Shown here piece after piece: positions 54,645 through 64,000 of a stretch of DNA of 64,000 nt. Location: the NCBI GenBank assembly GCA_020284085.1, contig JACEVL010000480.1:934279-998278 (forward strand), written 5' to 3'. The stretch's first letter is position 1; each line of letters starts with the position of its first letter. Both the position numbers and the translations under genes were made by a program. Origin of the DNA: Aporrectodea caliginosa (taxonomy: Eukaryota; Annelida; Clitellata; Crassiclitellata; Lumbricidae). The notes under the pieces are model-generated. The model was given only the letters and a program-made list of their open reading frames with translations. It searched no databases and was not told the DNA's origin.

Positions 54645-55255
54645 GTTGTTAAATAAGTTCACTACGAGAATACAGGCGAGGCATATTGTTGCATTACTTC
54701 AATTATGAGAAACGTCCATTATTTAAAAAAAATTAATTTAGAGAATAAAGGTGTATCGTTACGTAACTTCATCTATGAAAACGTCTATTATTAATAATTT
54801 GTTAAAGGCTCATTGTTCCGTCAATTCAATTACGAAACGTCTATAATATTACTAAGAATTAAAAATTAAAAGAATAAAGACCTATTGTTACATCACTTTT
54901 ATTATGAAACGAGTCTATTATTAGCAATTTTGTTACGTCACTTCAGTTACTAAACACATCCATTGTCATTACGTTTAAATTTAGAGAATAGCCTAAATGC
55001 TCATTGTTATCGAGCGTCATTTATAACACACGTAATAACAGCTGATTGACATATTTAATTAAACTCGCGGATTTTTCTCTTTGGTTCTGTTATCCCTTGA
55101 GGAAAAATTGTTTTGAGTTGCAGGAAATTAATATCTGGTTTTCTGTCGAATTTACTGACAAATACACTTCTGTGCATACATACCGCATTTACATAGGACC
55201 TAAATCTATGAAGATATTTGCTTATTTAATTCTATGATACATATATATAAATTTT
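54645..55255. other. No gene; degenerate repeat of about 70 bp
   Basis: Sequence 54660-55020 repeats the theme CACTTCAATTATGAAACGTC, then TATTATTA...AGAATAAAGG, about four or five times with much decay. A 63-codon ORF (55046-55237) has no recognisable motif. Confidence 0.5.
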
Positions 55256-55276
55256 ATATATATATATATATATATA

Positions 55277-56232
55277 CACTGTGTCCGGAAAAAAGGGACC
55301 CCTTTTGTTATCATGAAAATAAACTAGTAAATATTCATCGATTTTTAAAATTCCAAAACCATTTTAATCCTGACATAATTTGCTAACATGGTTAAAATGT
55401 AAAATTTCCTGTCATCAAATAATTACGTCATAATGACGTCGTTCGCATCAAAATTTAAGTATGACAAAAATTGGTGCGTCGGATGATCGGATCGTCGTAA
55501 AACGGAAATCCATTTAACAGAACCAGGCGGGAAAATAAGTGGAACTTTTTCCCGTGATTGTTTGCTGTCGGAAAAATTGTTGTCTGATATCCAGGGTATA
55601 TTCGGATTATTACACATTCCAACAAGATGGCGCTCCAGCTCACTGAGCTCGTGAAACTGTTGAACTGCAGACAAAGGATACTCTGGATTTCATGCCTCCT
55701 AATCTTTGACTGCCAAACAGCCCGAACTTTAATCCCGTTGATTACAAGATTTGGGGACTAATGCAATAGAAGGTTTACAGGACAAAGATCAGAGACATTG
55801 AAGAACTCCGTGCGCGTATTGTTAATGCCTGGGATGAATTTGATCAGCTGGTTATCGCTGCTGCTATTGGACTGTGGCGCGCTCGTCTTGAAGCTTGTGT
55901 TGAGGCAGAAGGTGGACACTTTGAGCACGCCTTGTAGTCTAATATTATTGAAATGTAAAAATTAAATTAAACTAAACTTTATAATTGATAATGACAGTTT
56001 AAAATAATATTGAAACTTTTAGATGATTTTTTGTGCCGTCCTTGACACTTGAATTTTGATGAAAATGACGTCGTTATGACGTCATTATTAAATAACAAAA
56101 ACTTTCATACTTTAACCAGTATTTAGCAAATTATATCAGGATTAAAATGGTCTTGGAATTTTAAAAATCGATGAACATTTACTAGTTTATTTTCATATTA
56201 CCAAAAGGGGTCCCTTTTTTCCGGACACAGTG
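55277..56232 (+). mobile_element. Tc1/mariner element with about 190-bp terminal inverted repeats
   Basis: The left end CACTGTGTCCGGAAAAAAGG is mirrored at the right. Similarity continues for about 190 bp (55277-55466 and 56043-56232), including CGATTTTTAAAATTCCAA and TGACGTCGTT. TA dinucleotides flank both ends inside TA-rich DNA. Inside is a dead transposase fragment. Tc1/mariner termini are often short, so long terminal repeats are of note. Confidence 0.92.
55602..55937 (+). pseudogene. Mariner-type transposase C-terminal remnant (DD37D)
   Basis: The frame reads SDYYTFQQDGAPAH, then FMPPNL, LPNSPNFNPVDYKIWGLM and later IRDIEELRARIVNAWDEF, RLEACVEAEGGHFEHAL. Asp in QQD (55626) and Asp in PVDY (55740) are separated by 37 codons, the DD37D spacing of maT-type mariners. 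Three in-frame stops and loss of the N-terminal two thirds make it inactive. Confidence 0.9.
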
Positions 56233-56239
56233 TATATAT

Positions 56240-56320
56240 ATATGTGTGTGTGTGTGTGCGTGTGTGTGTGTGCGCGCGTGCGTGTGTAAATGGTTGTGTG
56301 GCGGCGTATGTGTATTTGTG
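56240..56320. repeat. (TG)n microsatellite
   Basis: Imperfect TG/CG repeat directly after the mariner end. Confidence 0.9.
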
Positions 56321-56324
56321 TGTC

Positions 56325-56670
56325 ATTCATGCCCTGCAGAGGTTTTCCTCTTGCACTATCTTATTGCAATTCTATCCTTGCCGAGCGCCGTCGATGTTTC
56401 GGTTTCCTCCAGATCCTCCAGGGCTGATCGAGTCGTATCCAACAAGTCGAAATATTCGCATATAACGAAATACACGCTTCACTGGCTTCCTGTTGTGCAG
56501 CGCATATTGCTTTCAAGATCATTGTACTGAAACGTGTCTCAATTATCGTCACTGCCTTAATCAGTAGGTCTATACATCAGGCCCTGCGGCCCGTAGAGAT
56601 ATGCAGGCGCCGCGCTTCCGTACGATCAGCTTCAGCCCATCTCATGCCTTTCCATGATGTTCTAATGTCA
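56325..56670 (+). pseudogene. CR1/L2-like LINE ORF2 fragment
   Basis: Frames give YTLHWLPVVQRI, then FKIIVLK and IHQALRPVEICRRRASVRSA, the LHWLPxxxRIxFK region of LINE ORF2, with frameshifts. AATTATTATAAAGCGTCTTT at 56684 is a tail-like motif in reverse. Confidence 0.7.
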
Positions 56671-56739
56671 TTAATATAATAATTATTATAAAGCGTCTTT
56701 ATATATGTTGACAGACTTGCTGTGGACGACATAACTCCG

Positions 56740-56825
56740 TCACTGCCCGTACTTCGGTAGTGTCAGTCCCAAGACTGGATATGGGAGGGGCGACGATACA
56801 GTGTCGTTAAACAGCGACTAACGAA
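56740..56825 (+). mobile_element. Dispersed SINE-like repeat, GTCGTTAAAC family
   Basis: GGTAGTGTCAGTCCCAAGAC, GGGAGGGGCGACGATACAG and TGTCGTTAAACAGCGACTAA match 41640-41735. Confidence 0.7.
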
Positions 56826-57345
56826 CCATTAACTTTGGACTTAATCACGTTGTTGCAGCCACGCTGTTGTTGTGCGTTAGATAAGAATGCGTTTCTAAGT
56901 CTGGTGTAATTAGCCTCTGGGGTGTGAGACACAGAAATGAGGTCAAGGTGTTAGATCTAATAGGTGCGACAAAGATCATAGAGACTGCAAGATAAAGCAG
57001 TCACGTAAATCAGAGAGGAACAACAGGAAACGAGGTCACCACGTAGCACTCGTTGACCGCATTGACTGATAGTCGTACCATTCTTTAGTTGCTTCACTGT
57101 AAGTGTAACAATTTGTTGCTGTCATTTCCAGTCCTACTCTCCAACAAGCGTGCGTTAAGCGTGACCAGTTTCCTCTTTTGCGATTGAGTCAGCAATATCT
57201 GCTAATCTTAGCCTTGGTCTATCTTATAAACGATCAGACATTTGACCCAAAATATTTAATAGTCTCAGTCGTAACTCTCTTTATTGTTCAGTTACATAGC
57301 ACCCACTTTGAAAACTAATTTTTCGATTCGGACGTTCTTAAAACG
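56826..57345. other. No gene seen
   Basis: Unique sequence without a supportable ORF. Confidence 0.4.
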
Positions 57346-57350
57346 GTAGC

Positions 57351-57757
57351 GGCCCGCTATTCCGGAGTTCCGCTATTCTGGGATCCGCTATTCCGGGATC
57401 CGCTATTCCGAATTCCGTTATTCCTGGGTCCGCTATTATAGGTGGCCCGCTATTCCGGTGGCCCGCTATTCCGGGGTTCCGCTATTCCGGGTTCCGCTAT
57501 TCCGAGGTTCCGCTATTCCAGGTTCCGTTATTTCGAGAGCCCGTCTGACTCCGCCATTCTGGTTCTTTATAATATTGAGCAATGTTCAGTCGTGAGGGTC
57601 GGTTTAGGGTCAGGGTTAGGGTTAATGTCGTCATTAGTAACTTTCGCGCAGCATGCCAGCAACAATTATTAAATTATTCCCCATTATCCAACAAGGCCAT
57701 CTGATTGTCTTTGTCTGTTCATTAGTCATTAGTCTGGAATAGCGGACCACCGGAATA
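57351..57757. mobile_element. Foldback-like element C with telomere-like core
   Basis: The left arm (57351-57540) is more than ten degenerate units of CCGCTATTCCGGGTT. The right arm (57734-57757) holds two inverted copies (GGAATAGCGGACCACCGGAA). The centre at 57589-57632 reads GTCGTGAGGGTCGGTTTAGG, then GTCAGGGTTAGGGTTAATG and TCGTC, nearly the same as the cores in elements A and B. No coding sequence. Confidence 0.7.
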
Positions 57758-57762
57758 GTAGC

Positions 57763-57835
57763 CTAGTAGTAGTTTCAGTTTAACGACACTGTGTGATAAC
57801 AAAGACCAATAGCGTCGCCTTTATCCAGGTTTCCT
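57763..57835 (-). mobile_element. Dispersed SINE-like repeat, GTCGTTAAAC family
   Basis: AGTAGTTTCAGTTTAACGAC, then GATAACAAAGACCAATAGCG and CCTTTATCCAGG match 46250-46318. Confidence 0.75.
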
Positions 57836-57840
57836 CGGAA

Positions 57841-58440
57841 TTCATTCATTCATTTATTCATTCATTCCGGAGAGATTGATATAGCGCCTCTTCAAGAAGC
57901 CTACTCAGAGGCGCTCCCAGCCCAGCCACGGCCAAAGAACAAGGACTTTAGCAGTTGGTAGAAAGCAGGCAAATTATTCCGGGACAGTAAACGTAACGCA
58001 AGCGAGAGCCAATTCCAAGTGGAGGGGCCAACAACCGAGAAGACTCGACGCTGTCTGACCGAGGAGCGGGCCCAAGGGACCAATGGCTCCCCCTTAGCCG
58101 AAGAGCGCAGAGCTCGACGAGAGGCTAAGTCGGAAGTCGGGCGACAGAGATCAGGTAAGTAGGACGGAGCACTACAAGTGCTGCTATCCTATAGGAGATA
58201 CGTTGCGAGGCAGGAAGCCAGTGCAATGCATCACGTATGTAGGCAGAAACTGGGGCATATTTGGGAGTATGACCAATAAGCCGAGCAGCAGAACGAAGGA
58301 CTCGGCCAAGACGCCCTATTAAGCCAGATGGGTGACCAGCAAGAACCGAGCAGCAATGATCAATTCTGCTGGTGACGAAGGCGTGGACAATTACCATAGC
58401 AGCATCATGGGAGAGGGACCGCAGGACAACACGCAATAAT
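57841..58440 (-). pseudogene. CR1/L2-like LINE ORF2 C-terminus with 3' end
   Basis: Minus-strand frames read DAAMVIVHAFVTSRIDHCCS, GLIGRLGRVLRSAARLIG, DALHWLPASQRISYRIAALV, then QRRVFSVVGPSTWN and a stop after RGWAGSASE. The 3' UTR is short: CGCCTCTGAGTAGGCTTCTT, GAAGAGGCGCTATATCAATC and an (AATG)n tail at 57841-57870. This is the best-preserved example of the LINE family whose tail recurs throughout the window. Frameshifts near 58100 kill it. Confidence 0.88.
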
Positions 58441-58559
58441 TGACGGAGCTGGTAGGAACAGCTTAGTGTGATCAGGTTGACGTACTGCGAAAGACTAAGT
58501 CCTTTATCAAGAATAGCGAACGCAAACCCTTAAAACTCTGTCGCTGAACTGAAAATTGT

Positions 58560-58745
58560 GCCGTTGACCAAAGTGTTTAACAAATTGTGACTTTAACAAA
58601 CTGTGACGTTTTTCAAATTGTAACGTTTAACAAACTGTGACGTTTTTCAAATTGTGACGTTTAACAAACTGCGACATTTTTCAAATTGTAACGTTTAACA
58701 AACTGTGACTTTTCAAATTAAACGTTTAACAAATTGTAACGTTCA
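58560..58745. repeat. Minisatellite of about 36 bp (AACAAACTGTGACGTTT)
   Basis: AACAAACTGTGACGTTTTTC and AAATTGTAACGTTT alternate in about five units with point variation. Confidence 0.92.
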
Positions 58746-60180
58746 ACCAACAACACTGGGCGTTGAACCCATATATCTCATTGGTTGAACCGACAAATTC
58801 TGACACTGTACGAGAATTCTGACGCTATACGTAGAAATGTTGTCGTTTAACCAACCTGACTGCACTCTGATAAACCCCAGCGGTCGAGGTTGAGTATCTG
58901 GAGTATTTGCGCAACTCGTTGGTCTTACTACTATCGAGGACACCACAGATGGCTTCACTTTATTTAGAAGAAGACTTTTATGACGCACACGATATGACGA
59001 CAGAATAACTTTTACGATTGCAATAAAGGCTAAGATTACACCCACACCCAGTGACGAGAGCAGCCATAAAAACCGTGTTAATGATAAACGCTATTTCCTG
59101 TATAACGTCGGCGCCTAAGAACGGCGCGATGATTACACCTATACGTCCGTTATACGTATCTCCTCTGTTCAACCGGTAGGATATATACGAACTGTTGGAA
59201 CTCCACCTTTGCGATGTTGAACATAGAGTCATAGACTATCTATGATTCTCCTTTCGATGGACTCGGGTGTTTAGTGGTCTGGGAGGGCGCTACCATCCTA
59301 CTCGCCAACCCGTGAATAATGGCTGTGCTCAGAGGTAACGCCTTGTTCAGTTATATTGCGCCTATTCAGGAAAATCTCCTTGGTGTTAACGCCAGCATTG
59401 GCCAGGTGGCGCTTGATGGTTTTCCAGGGAGTTTTAATTAGTAGAGGGTGTTGCGCAACTCGTTGGTCTTTATGAGGTTTCTCGGTCGACTGGCGCCACC
59501 TGGCGTTCGGAGCTGAATCCGTTCATGTGCCACACACACCCTTTGAAAATGACAGTGCGGCTGTTGTCGAGCAGCGCAGAGTTGAAGGACCGCTTTGGCC
59601 TGGCTACGAACCGGTTGCTATGGTGACCATATATATATAGTCGATCGATGTAGGGAGGGATTTAAAAGAGCAATGTTTTCCGCGTACCACGTGACTGAAA
59701 GAGTCCGTGACAGTCAGCTTCGCTACTTCCGTTCTTCAGTTCCAAGCGGGGGTGAACGACATCGTATGGCTGCCAGAAGATGTCGTCAAACATTGGAAGG
59801 TAACTCAGTGGCAGAGAAGAGGAGCGGTCTGAGGGTCCCTGAAGCTAGCCCCGCTGAGAGACGTCCTTGAGTATTATGCACAGCTAAAATAAGTGTCAGC
59901 GACGACTTCATTTTGGCATATTATATGGGAGGGTGGAGTGTCCTCTCCCACCAGGCTGTCTGGTCTATCCACCAAAAGTGTACAGTCAATGCATTCATTT
60001 TATAGTTGAGTTCATTAGGGGGCGCAAGTGATGCAGAAGTTTCACAGACTGCGGGGATTTGAAATGCCGACGACCTTAGTTGACATTCAAACACGTTGAT
60101 CACAAGGCGCATTCCATGCAGCTGTAGACAAATGCCTATGTAATGATTGCAATGATGAAAACGACGATGATGATAATGAT
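58746..60180. other. No gene recognised; 20-bp direct repeat
   Basis: TTGCGCAACTCGTTGGTCTT occurs at 58907 and 59451. GCCAGGTGGCGC (59401) and GGCGCCACCTGG (59490) form an inverted pair. A 91-codon plus ORF (59595-59870) and an 84-codon minus ORF (58978-59232) show no motif. Confidence 0.4.
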
Positions 60181-60183
60181 GAT

Positions 60184-60360
60184 TATAATAGTACTAACAG
60201 TTGTAGTGGTAGTTGTAGTACTACAAGTACTACAACTACTACTGCTACAGTAGTAGTTGTAGTACTTGTAGTGGTAGTTGTGGCTGTTGCTGTAGTAGTA
60301 GTAGTTGCTGTTGTAGTAGTACTACTACGACTACGACTACGACTACTACCACTAAAATTT
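60184..60360. repeat. (TAG)n/(CTA)n palindromic microsatellite
   Basis: GTAGTAGTTGTAGTAC and GTACTACAACTACTAC alternate in both orientations, so the tract can fold on itself. Confidence 0.9.
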
Positions 60361-60639
60361 ATTTTGGGCTAGTTTTTAAAGTCCATTAGAAGGCGATTAT
60401 AAAGTCAGTCGACCTTCTATGTCTACATCAGTCTATGCCGTTAGCAAATGTTGCTTTCCGGATTCAATTTATATGGCGCCATCCGGCATTCGAGGTCGTT
60501 TCGAAGTGAGGACGGAGTCGTCGGTGGAGGATCGCTGTCGTCTCCTGTGCCCGCCCGCCAGGGGGCTTCGTCTGCTGCTGTCACTGAATGTCGGTCTTTA
60601 AGGGTCGATTGATCTGAGAGAGGGAGAGGGAGAGAGGGG

Positions 60640-60786
60640 CAGTGCCGGCGCCAGGATTTCAGGTGTGGGGGGCTAAAGCTCTCAAACCTTCCCTTTTGTC
60701 CCCTCTTCCTTGTGATTTGCAGTGATTTCCCACTTTTTGGGGGGATGAGCCGCAGTTAGGGGGGCTTAGCCCCCCCTAGTCTCCTG
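60640..60786. mobile_element. hAT-type MITE, TSD GAGAGGGG
   Basis: It starts CAGTGCCGGCGCCAGGATTT and shares its body with 19778-19933 (TTCCCTTTTGTCCCCTC, TGTGATTTGCAGTGATTT). GAGAGGGG is repeated at 60632-60639 and 60787-60794, though both sit in purine-rich DNA, so the duplication is weaker evidence than in the first copy. Confidence 0.8.
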
Positions 60787-60802
60787 GAGAGGGGAAGAGA
60801 CA

Positions 60803-60927
<125 letters not shown>

Positions 60928-61189
60928 TGGGCCATCGCCACCCCAGAGCCCCTTCCATTCCTTCCACAGTCTCTCCGTCCCTCGTAGGAAGCGCAACACA
61001 GAGGGGTGAGGGTGGAGAGAGGGTTCCTCAATCCCACTTCCTTTGTATCCTGGCCGACCTTTATTATCTCTTCCCTTCCCAAAACCGTTCTTCCATGACT
61101 CCATCCATTCCTTCCTCCCTCCTTCAGTCAATCCGTCCGTTCCACTCTGTCCGTTCGTCCGTCCGTCTATCTCTCTCCCTCCATGATAA

Positions 61190-61265
61190 TGCGCCTCTGA
61201 GTAGAAATCTTGAAGGGGCGCTATATAAATATCTGAAATGAAAATGAATGAAAATGAAATGCGAT
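61190..61265 (+). mobile_element. Retroposon 3' end with (GAAAAT)n tail
   Basis: GCGCCTCTGAGTAGAAATCT, then TGAAGGGGCGCTATATAAAT and GAAATGAAAATGAATG form a clear tail of the LINE/SINE family. Confidence 0.75.
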
Positions 61266-63170
61266 CCATAATCTGTCCTTCACATGTCCTCTCTTCTCCA
61301 TCCATCCATCCGTCCTTCCGTCCATACCTCAATCCATCCGTCCCTTCAACAGTCTATTCGTCCGTTACTCTATCTTTTCTTTGCCTTCCTACCTCTGTCT
61401 CTGTCTCAGTCTCTCTGTCTCTGTCGAACGAACAAAGGGTCGAAGTTGTGAATCTGTCTGTCTATCTGTCTCTCTCACTCCACTCTCTCCCTCTGGTCCC
61501 ATCTGTCTATATAATTATATAAACAGGAGTCGGAGAGTGCGGACAAAATTAGGGGTGAGCCGCGGTGAGTTATCCCGAATTACTGGAATAATGGACTATT
61601 ATCCCCATTGACGGACCGTGGAGGGAAAGAAGAGAGGGAGGGACATAGGCATAGAAGGGCATGGGGTTCCAGTTTAAATTACACCCAGTTTCCATGGCAA
61701 TGTGGAGACAATAGGTCCTCCAATTAATGTCGCAAATCATATCACGTCCTGGGTCGACCGCCGAAAGGTTTTCCGGAAGAGAGTAGAACAAGTGCCACGT
61801 TTTGATTGCGAGAGGCGCTACGCAATTATAACGCGGCGTAATTAATCAGCGTAATATCACATCACAATAACTGAACGATCGATCGATCGACCGATTGATT
61901 GCTTGCTTCGTTCCTTATTTAAGTCGTTGGTTGATTTATTTGCCGGATACTTTGTTTGCGAGGGAAATGTCGTATCTTTAATTAATATTTTTCCTTTTAT
62001 GTATTCCACTCAGTCGGTCGTCGGTCGAAGAAATTTTCTTTTTCGATGAAATTACGTCTGCATTCATCGCAGATTTCTCCAGATGAGATTTCTATACCAG
62101 ATTTACAACTGAGATTTATTGACGAGTTTGTCATTCAAGGTGTTTGTCTGCGACCTATACATGTGCTTTTTCCCATAAATGCGACGTATATATATGAAAT
62201 TAACATATGCTACCTATACAAGGTGCGACTTATACACAGGAATCATAGCCGAAATTCAGTGGTAAGATGCTGTCTCATCTCCAAAGATGATGAGATGGTG
62301 TGCGGCGTGTTTTGCCCATCAGCCATTGGGGGAAGCAAAAAGAGGAAGGGCCTGAGGTGATTAACGATCGAAAAAAACAGAATATAGGCCTACTGATTGA
62401 GTTCTTTCCTAACTACCTGACTGTGGGCTTCTCTCATTAATCTGACGGAAGCTGATTAGCAGATGCCGGGGTCACGCGTGTACACTTGCACGATTTACAC
62501 CAGCAGCAGACTGCATGTGCACACGTCTTGTATATACGAAGCAGTGTGACGACAAATGCAGGTCGTCGCCTGACAGCTTGTGACAATTATACGGAGGATA
62601 TAAACTTGTAATTATGACGCTTCGTTGCGGATTGTGACGGTGAACAGAATGACGTCTCGTGACAAATCGCAACTTATAATAGAAATAATAGTACTTAGGC
62701 GGCGTTATACAATCATTCGTATACTGTACATTTGGTAGATACGGCGACTGACCCTATGACGGATTCGGCGAGTATATACGACAGTTTTATGGTAAACTAC
62801 ACTTAGTCGAACTTATAAAATATTCTGGCCATCCGTACGTCCGACCTATCTGGCTGTTTGCCTGTCTGTGTGCCTGTCGGTAATGTATATGTATGTATGT
62901 ATGTAATATATGTATGTATTTGTCTCCTCATATATATATAAACACGGGTAAATAAACAAGTGACGCAATATATATTGCACGTATTGCTCAGACTCTTATG
63001 AGTTTAGAGATGTGACTTAATGTTCTATTGTTGATGTATTTAGGATGATTGAATTGCGGACTGCCATCATTTGCGACAGTGAACCCCTCCGACCTGAGTG
63101 AAGCCTGAACGGATCCTGATATAGACAACTGGAATTGGAAATCGGAAGATCGTTCTTGAATAGGCCGAGG
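61266..63170. other. Upstream region of the receptor; no gene recognised
   Basis: Pyrimidine-rich sequence (61280-61500), a tail relic GAGAGGCGCTACGCAATTA (61807), GATCGATCGATCGACC (61876-61891) and TAGGCCTA (62385). A 104-codon plus ORF (62046-62360) has no recognisable domain. ACTTATAAAATATTC at about 62812 is TATA-like but 365 bp before the receptor start; TTGATGTATTTAG at about 63031-63043 could be a splice acceptor. Neither is firm. Confidence 0.35.
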
Positions 63171-63176
63171 TCGATC

Positions 63177-64000
63177 ATGGATTCCGTTGACATGTCAACG
63201 GCCACAGGACTGGTCGTGGAAGCGTCGAACCCCGATGGAGGTGAATCGGAGGAGACGAGCAATGACTCACTGCTCAACGAATCCCTGCCTTTGACTCCAG
63301 AGGACGTTGAGCAGATCATCCGAAACACCTTTCGGATCAGCACCGGAAACTTCAATCCAGTCACTCAGGCGTCCCTGATCGCCGCCTTTGCTGTACTCAT
63401 CGCATTCGGAACGGCGGGAAACAGTCTCGTCTGCTACGTCGTTCTGGCCAACCGCCACATGCGCACCCCACGCAACGTACTCATCACGAACCTGGCTGCG
63501 TCGGATCTCGTGCTCTGCCTCTTCACGCAACCCTTCAACCTGATGAAGGTCTCGATGACGACCTGGAAACTCGGAACAGCCGTCTGCAAACTGATTCCGA
63601 TGGCATCTGGAACGAACGTCTTCGTGTCGACCATCAGCATCACGGCCATCGCCCTGGATCGCTTCCACCTGATCGTACACCCGACGGAGACGGACCTTCT
63701 GCTGATGAAGTCCGGAGCATCCATCGCTCTCGTCTTCATCTGGATTCTATCGATGCTCATGGCCACTCCTATGCTCGTCTTCAGTACGACCAGAAGCGTC
63801 GAACCGATTCCAGGAATGAAGCTGTACGACGTCTGCGTCGAAAACCCCGATCACCACTACGCAAAGGTCGCATACTCTGTGGCCTCGATGATCGTTCAGT
63901 ACTTCGTTCCGATTGCCATACTGTCCGTCGCCCACGCACAGATCTGTAAGAAGCTGCGCTACCGGATGGCGACCAGTCGCCCCACGGTCAACGCCTCGAC
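63177..64000 (+). CDS. Class A GPCR, neuropeptide F/Y receptor-like (5' part)
   Basis: The open frame runs from ATG 63177 (good start context, A at -3 and G at +4) off the right edge: 274 codons without an intron. The N-terminus of about 62 residues is acidic and has sequons at Asn29 and Asn34. TM1 about 66-91 has GN (Asn82); TM2 about 100-124 has LAASD (Asp110); Trp130 is in the first outer loop; Cys137 and Cys220 would form the conserved disulphide; TM3 ends STISITAIALDRF, with DRF (161-163) in place of DRY; TM4 about 180-202 has Trp189; TM5 about 231-255 has Pro245. The FVSTISITAIALDR stretch and IVHP are typical of NPF/NPY-type peptide receptors, which couple to G proteins at the plasma membrane. 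RYamide or related receptors remain possible. GC-rich codon use contrasts with the AT-rich surroundings. TM6, TM7 and the tail lie outside. Confidence 0.9.
   Translation, partial: MDSVDMSTATGLVVEASNPDGGESEETSNDSLLNESLPLTPEDVEQIIRNTFRISTGNFNPVTQASLIAAFAVLIAFGTAGNSLVCYVVLANRHMRTPRNVLITNLAASDLVLCLFTQPFNLMKVSMTTWKLGTAVCKLIPMASGTNVFVSTISITAIALDRFHLIVHPTETDLLLMKSGASIALVFIWILSMLMATPMLVFSTTRSVEPIPGMKLYDVCVENPDHHYAKVAYSVASMIVQYFVPIAILSVAHAQICKKLRYRMATSRPTVNAS

Noticed and set aside
59595..59870. 91-codon ORF
   Set aside because: Arg-rich with no motif that I recognise; could be a decayed retroelement, but evidence is insufficient.
62046..62360. 104-codon ORF upstream of the receptor
   Set aside because: No recognisable domain or homologous copy, and no sign of splicing to the receptor; kept only as a note.

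Overview
This is animal nuclear DNA, most likely from a marine invertebrate. The evidence is spliceosomal-scale gene sparseness, dozens of degraded LINE, SINE and hAT fragments, extreme microsatellite expansion, a Ty3/Gypsy-type retrotransposon with the pol order known from the Gmr1 clade, and an NPF/NPY-type neuropeptide receptor. The Gmr1-like element was first described in deuterostomes, which hints at a hemichordate, echinoderm or cephalochordate, but a lophotrochozoan cannot be excluded. No bacterial operons, CRISPR arrays, rRNA or convincing functional tRNA genes were seen.

Layout. 1-14 kb: LINE remnants, a decayed hAT element (1830-3131), a CpG-rich patch with an NRF1-like palindrome (3286-3580), minisatellites and long microsatellites. 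14.5-17.85 kb: a 3.35-kb GAA satellite whose giant ORFs are artefacts. 18-31 kb: minisatellites, nested hAT-like elements with exact 8-bp target duplications, a dimeric tRNA-derived SINE and more microsatellites. 31.56-38.01 kb: one LTR retrotransposon on the minus strand with an uninterrupted 1809-residue Gag-Pol, 5' LTR, tRNA-Leu-type primer site, polypurine tract and a truncated 3' LTR. 38-51 kb: hAT MITEs, LINE 3' ends, a second SINE and long AC, GTAT and ATC arrays. 51.8-57.8 kb: four inverted-repeat (foldback-like) elements with tandemly repeated arms, three of which share a telomere-like core, together with a third SINE and a dead DD37D mariner. 58-63 kb: LINE 3' end, minisatellite, sparse unique DNA. 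63.18-64.0 kb: the 5' part of a class A GPCR that runs off the window.

How it fits together. Almost everything is mobile DNA in layers. LINE 3' ends and the SINEs share the tail motif GGCGCTATATAAAT followed by short tandem tails (AATAC, AATG, TAA), which indicates LINE-driven SINE mobilisation and tail-seeded microsatellites. hAT-like MITEs with intact 8-bp duplications sit in or beside older elements and give a relative insertion order. The only host protein-coding gene I can support is the receptor at the right edge, and it is incomplete here. Homology statements come from recognition of motifs by eye; no database search or alignment was run.
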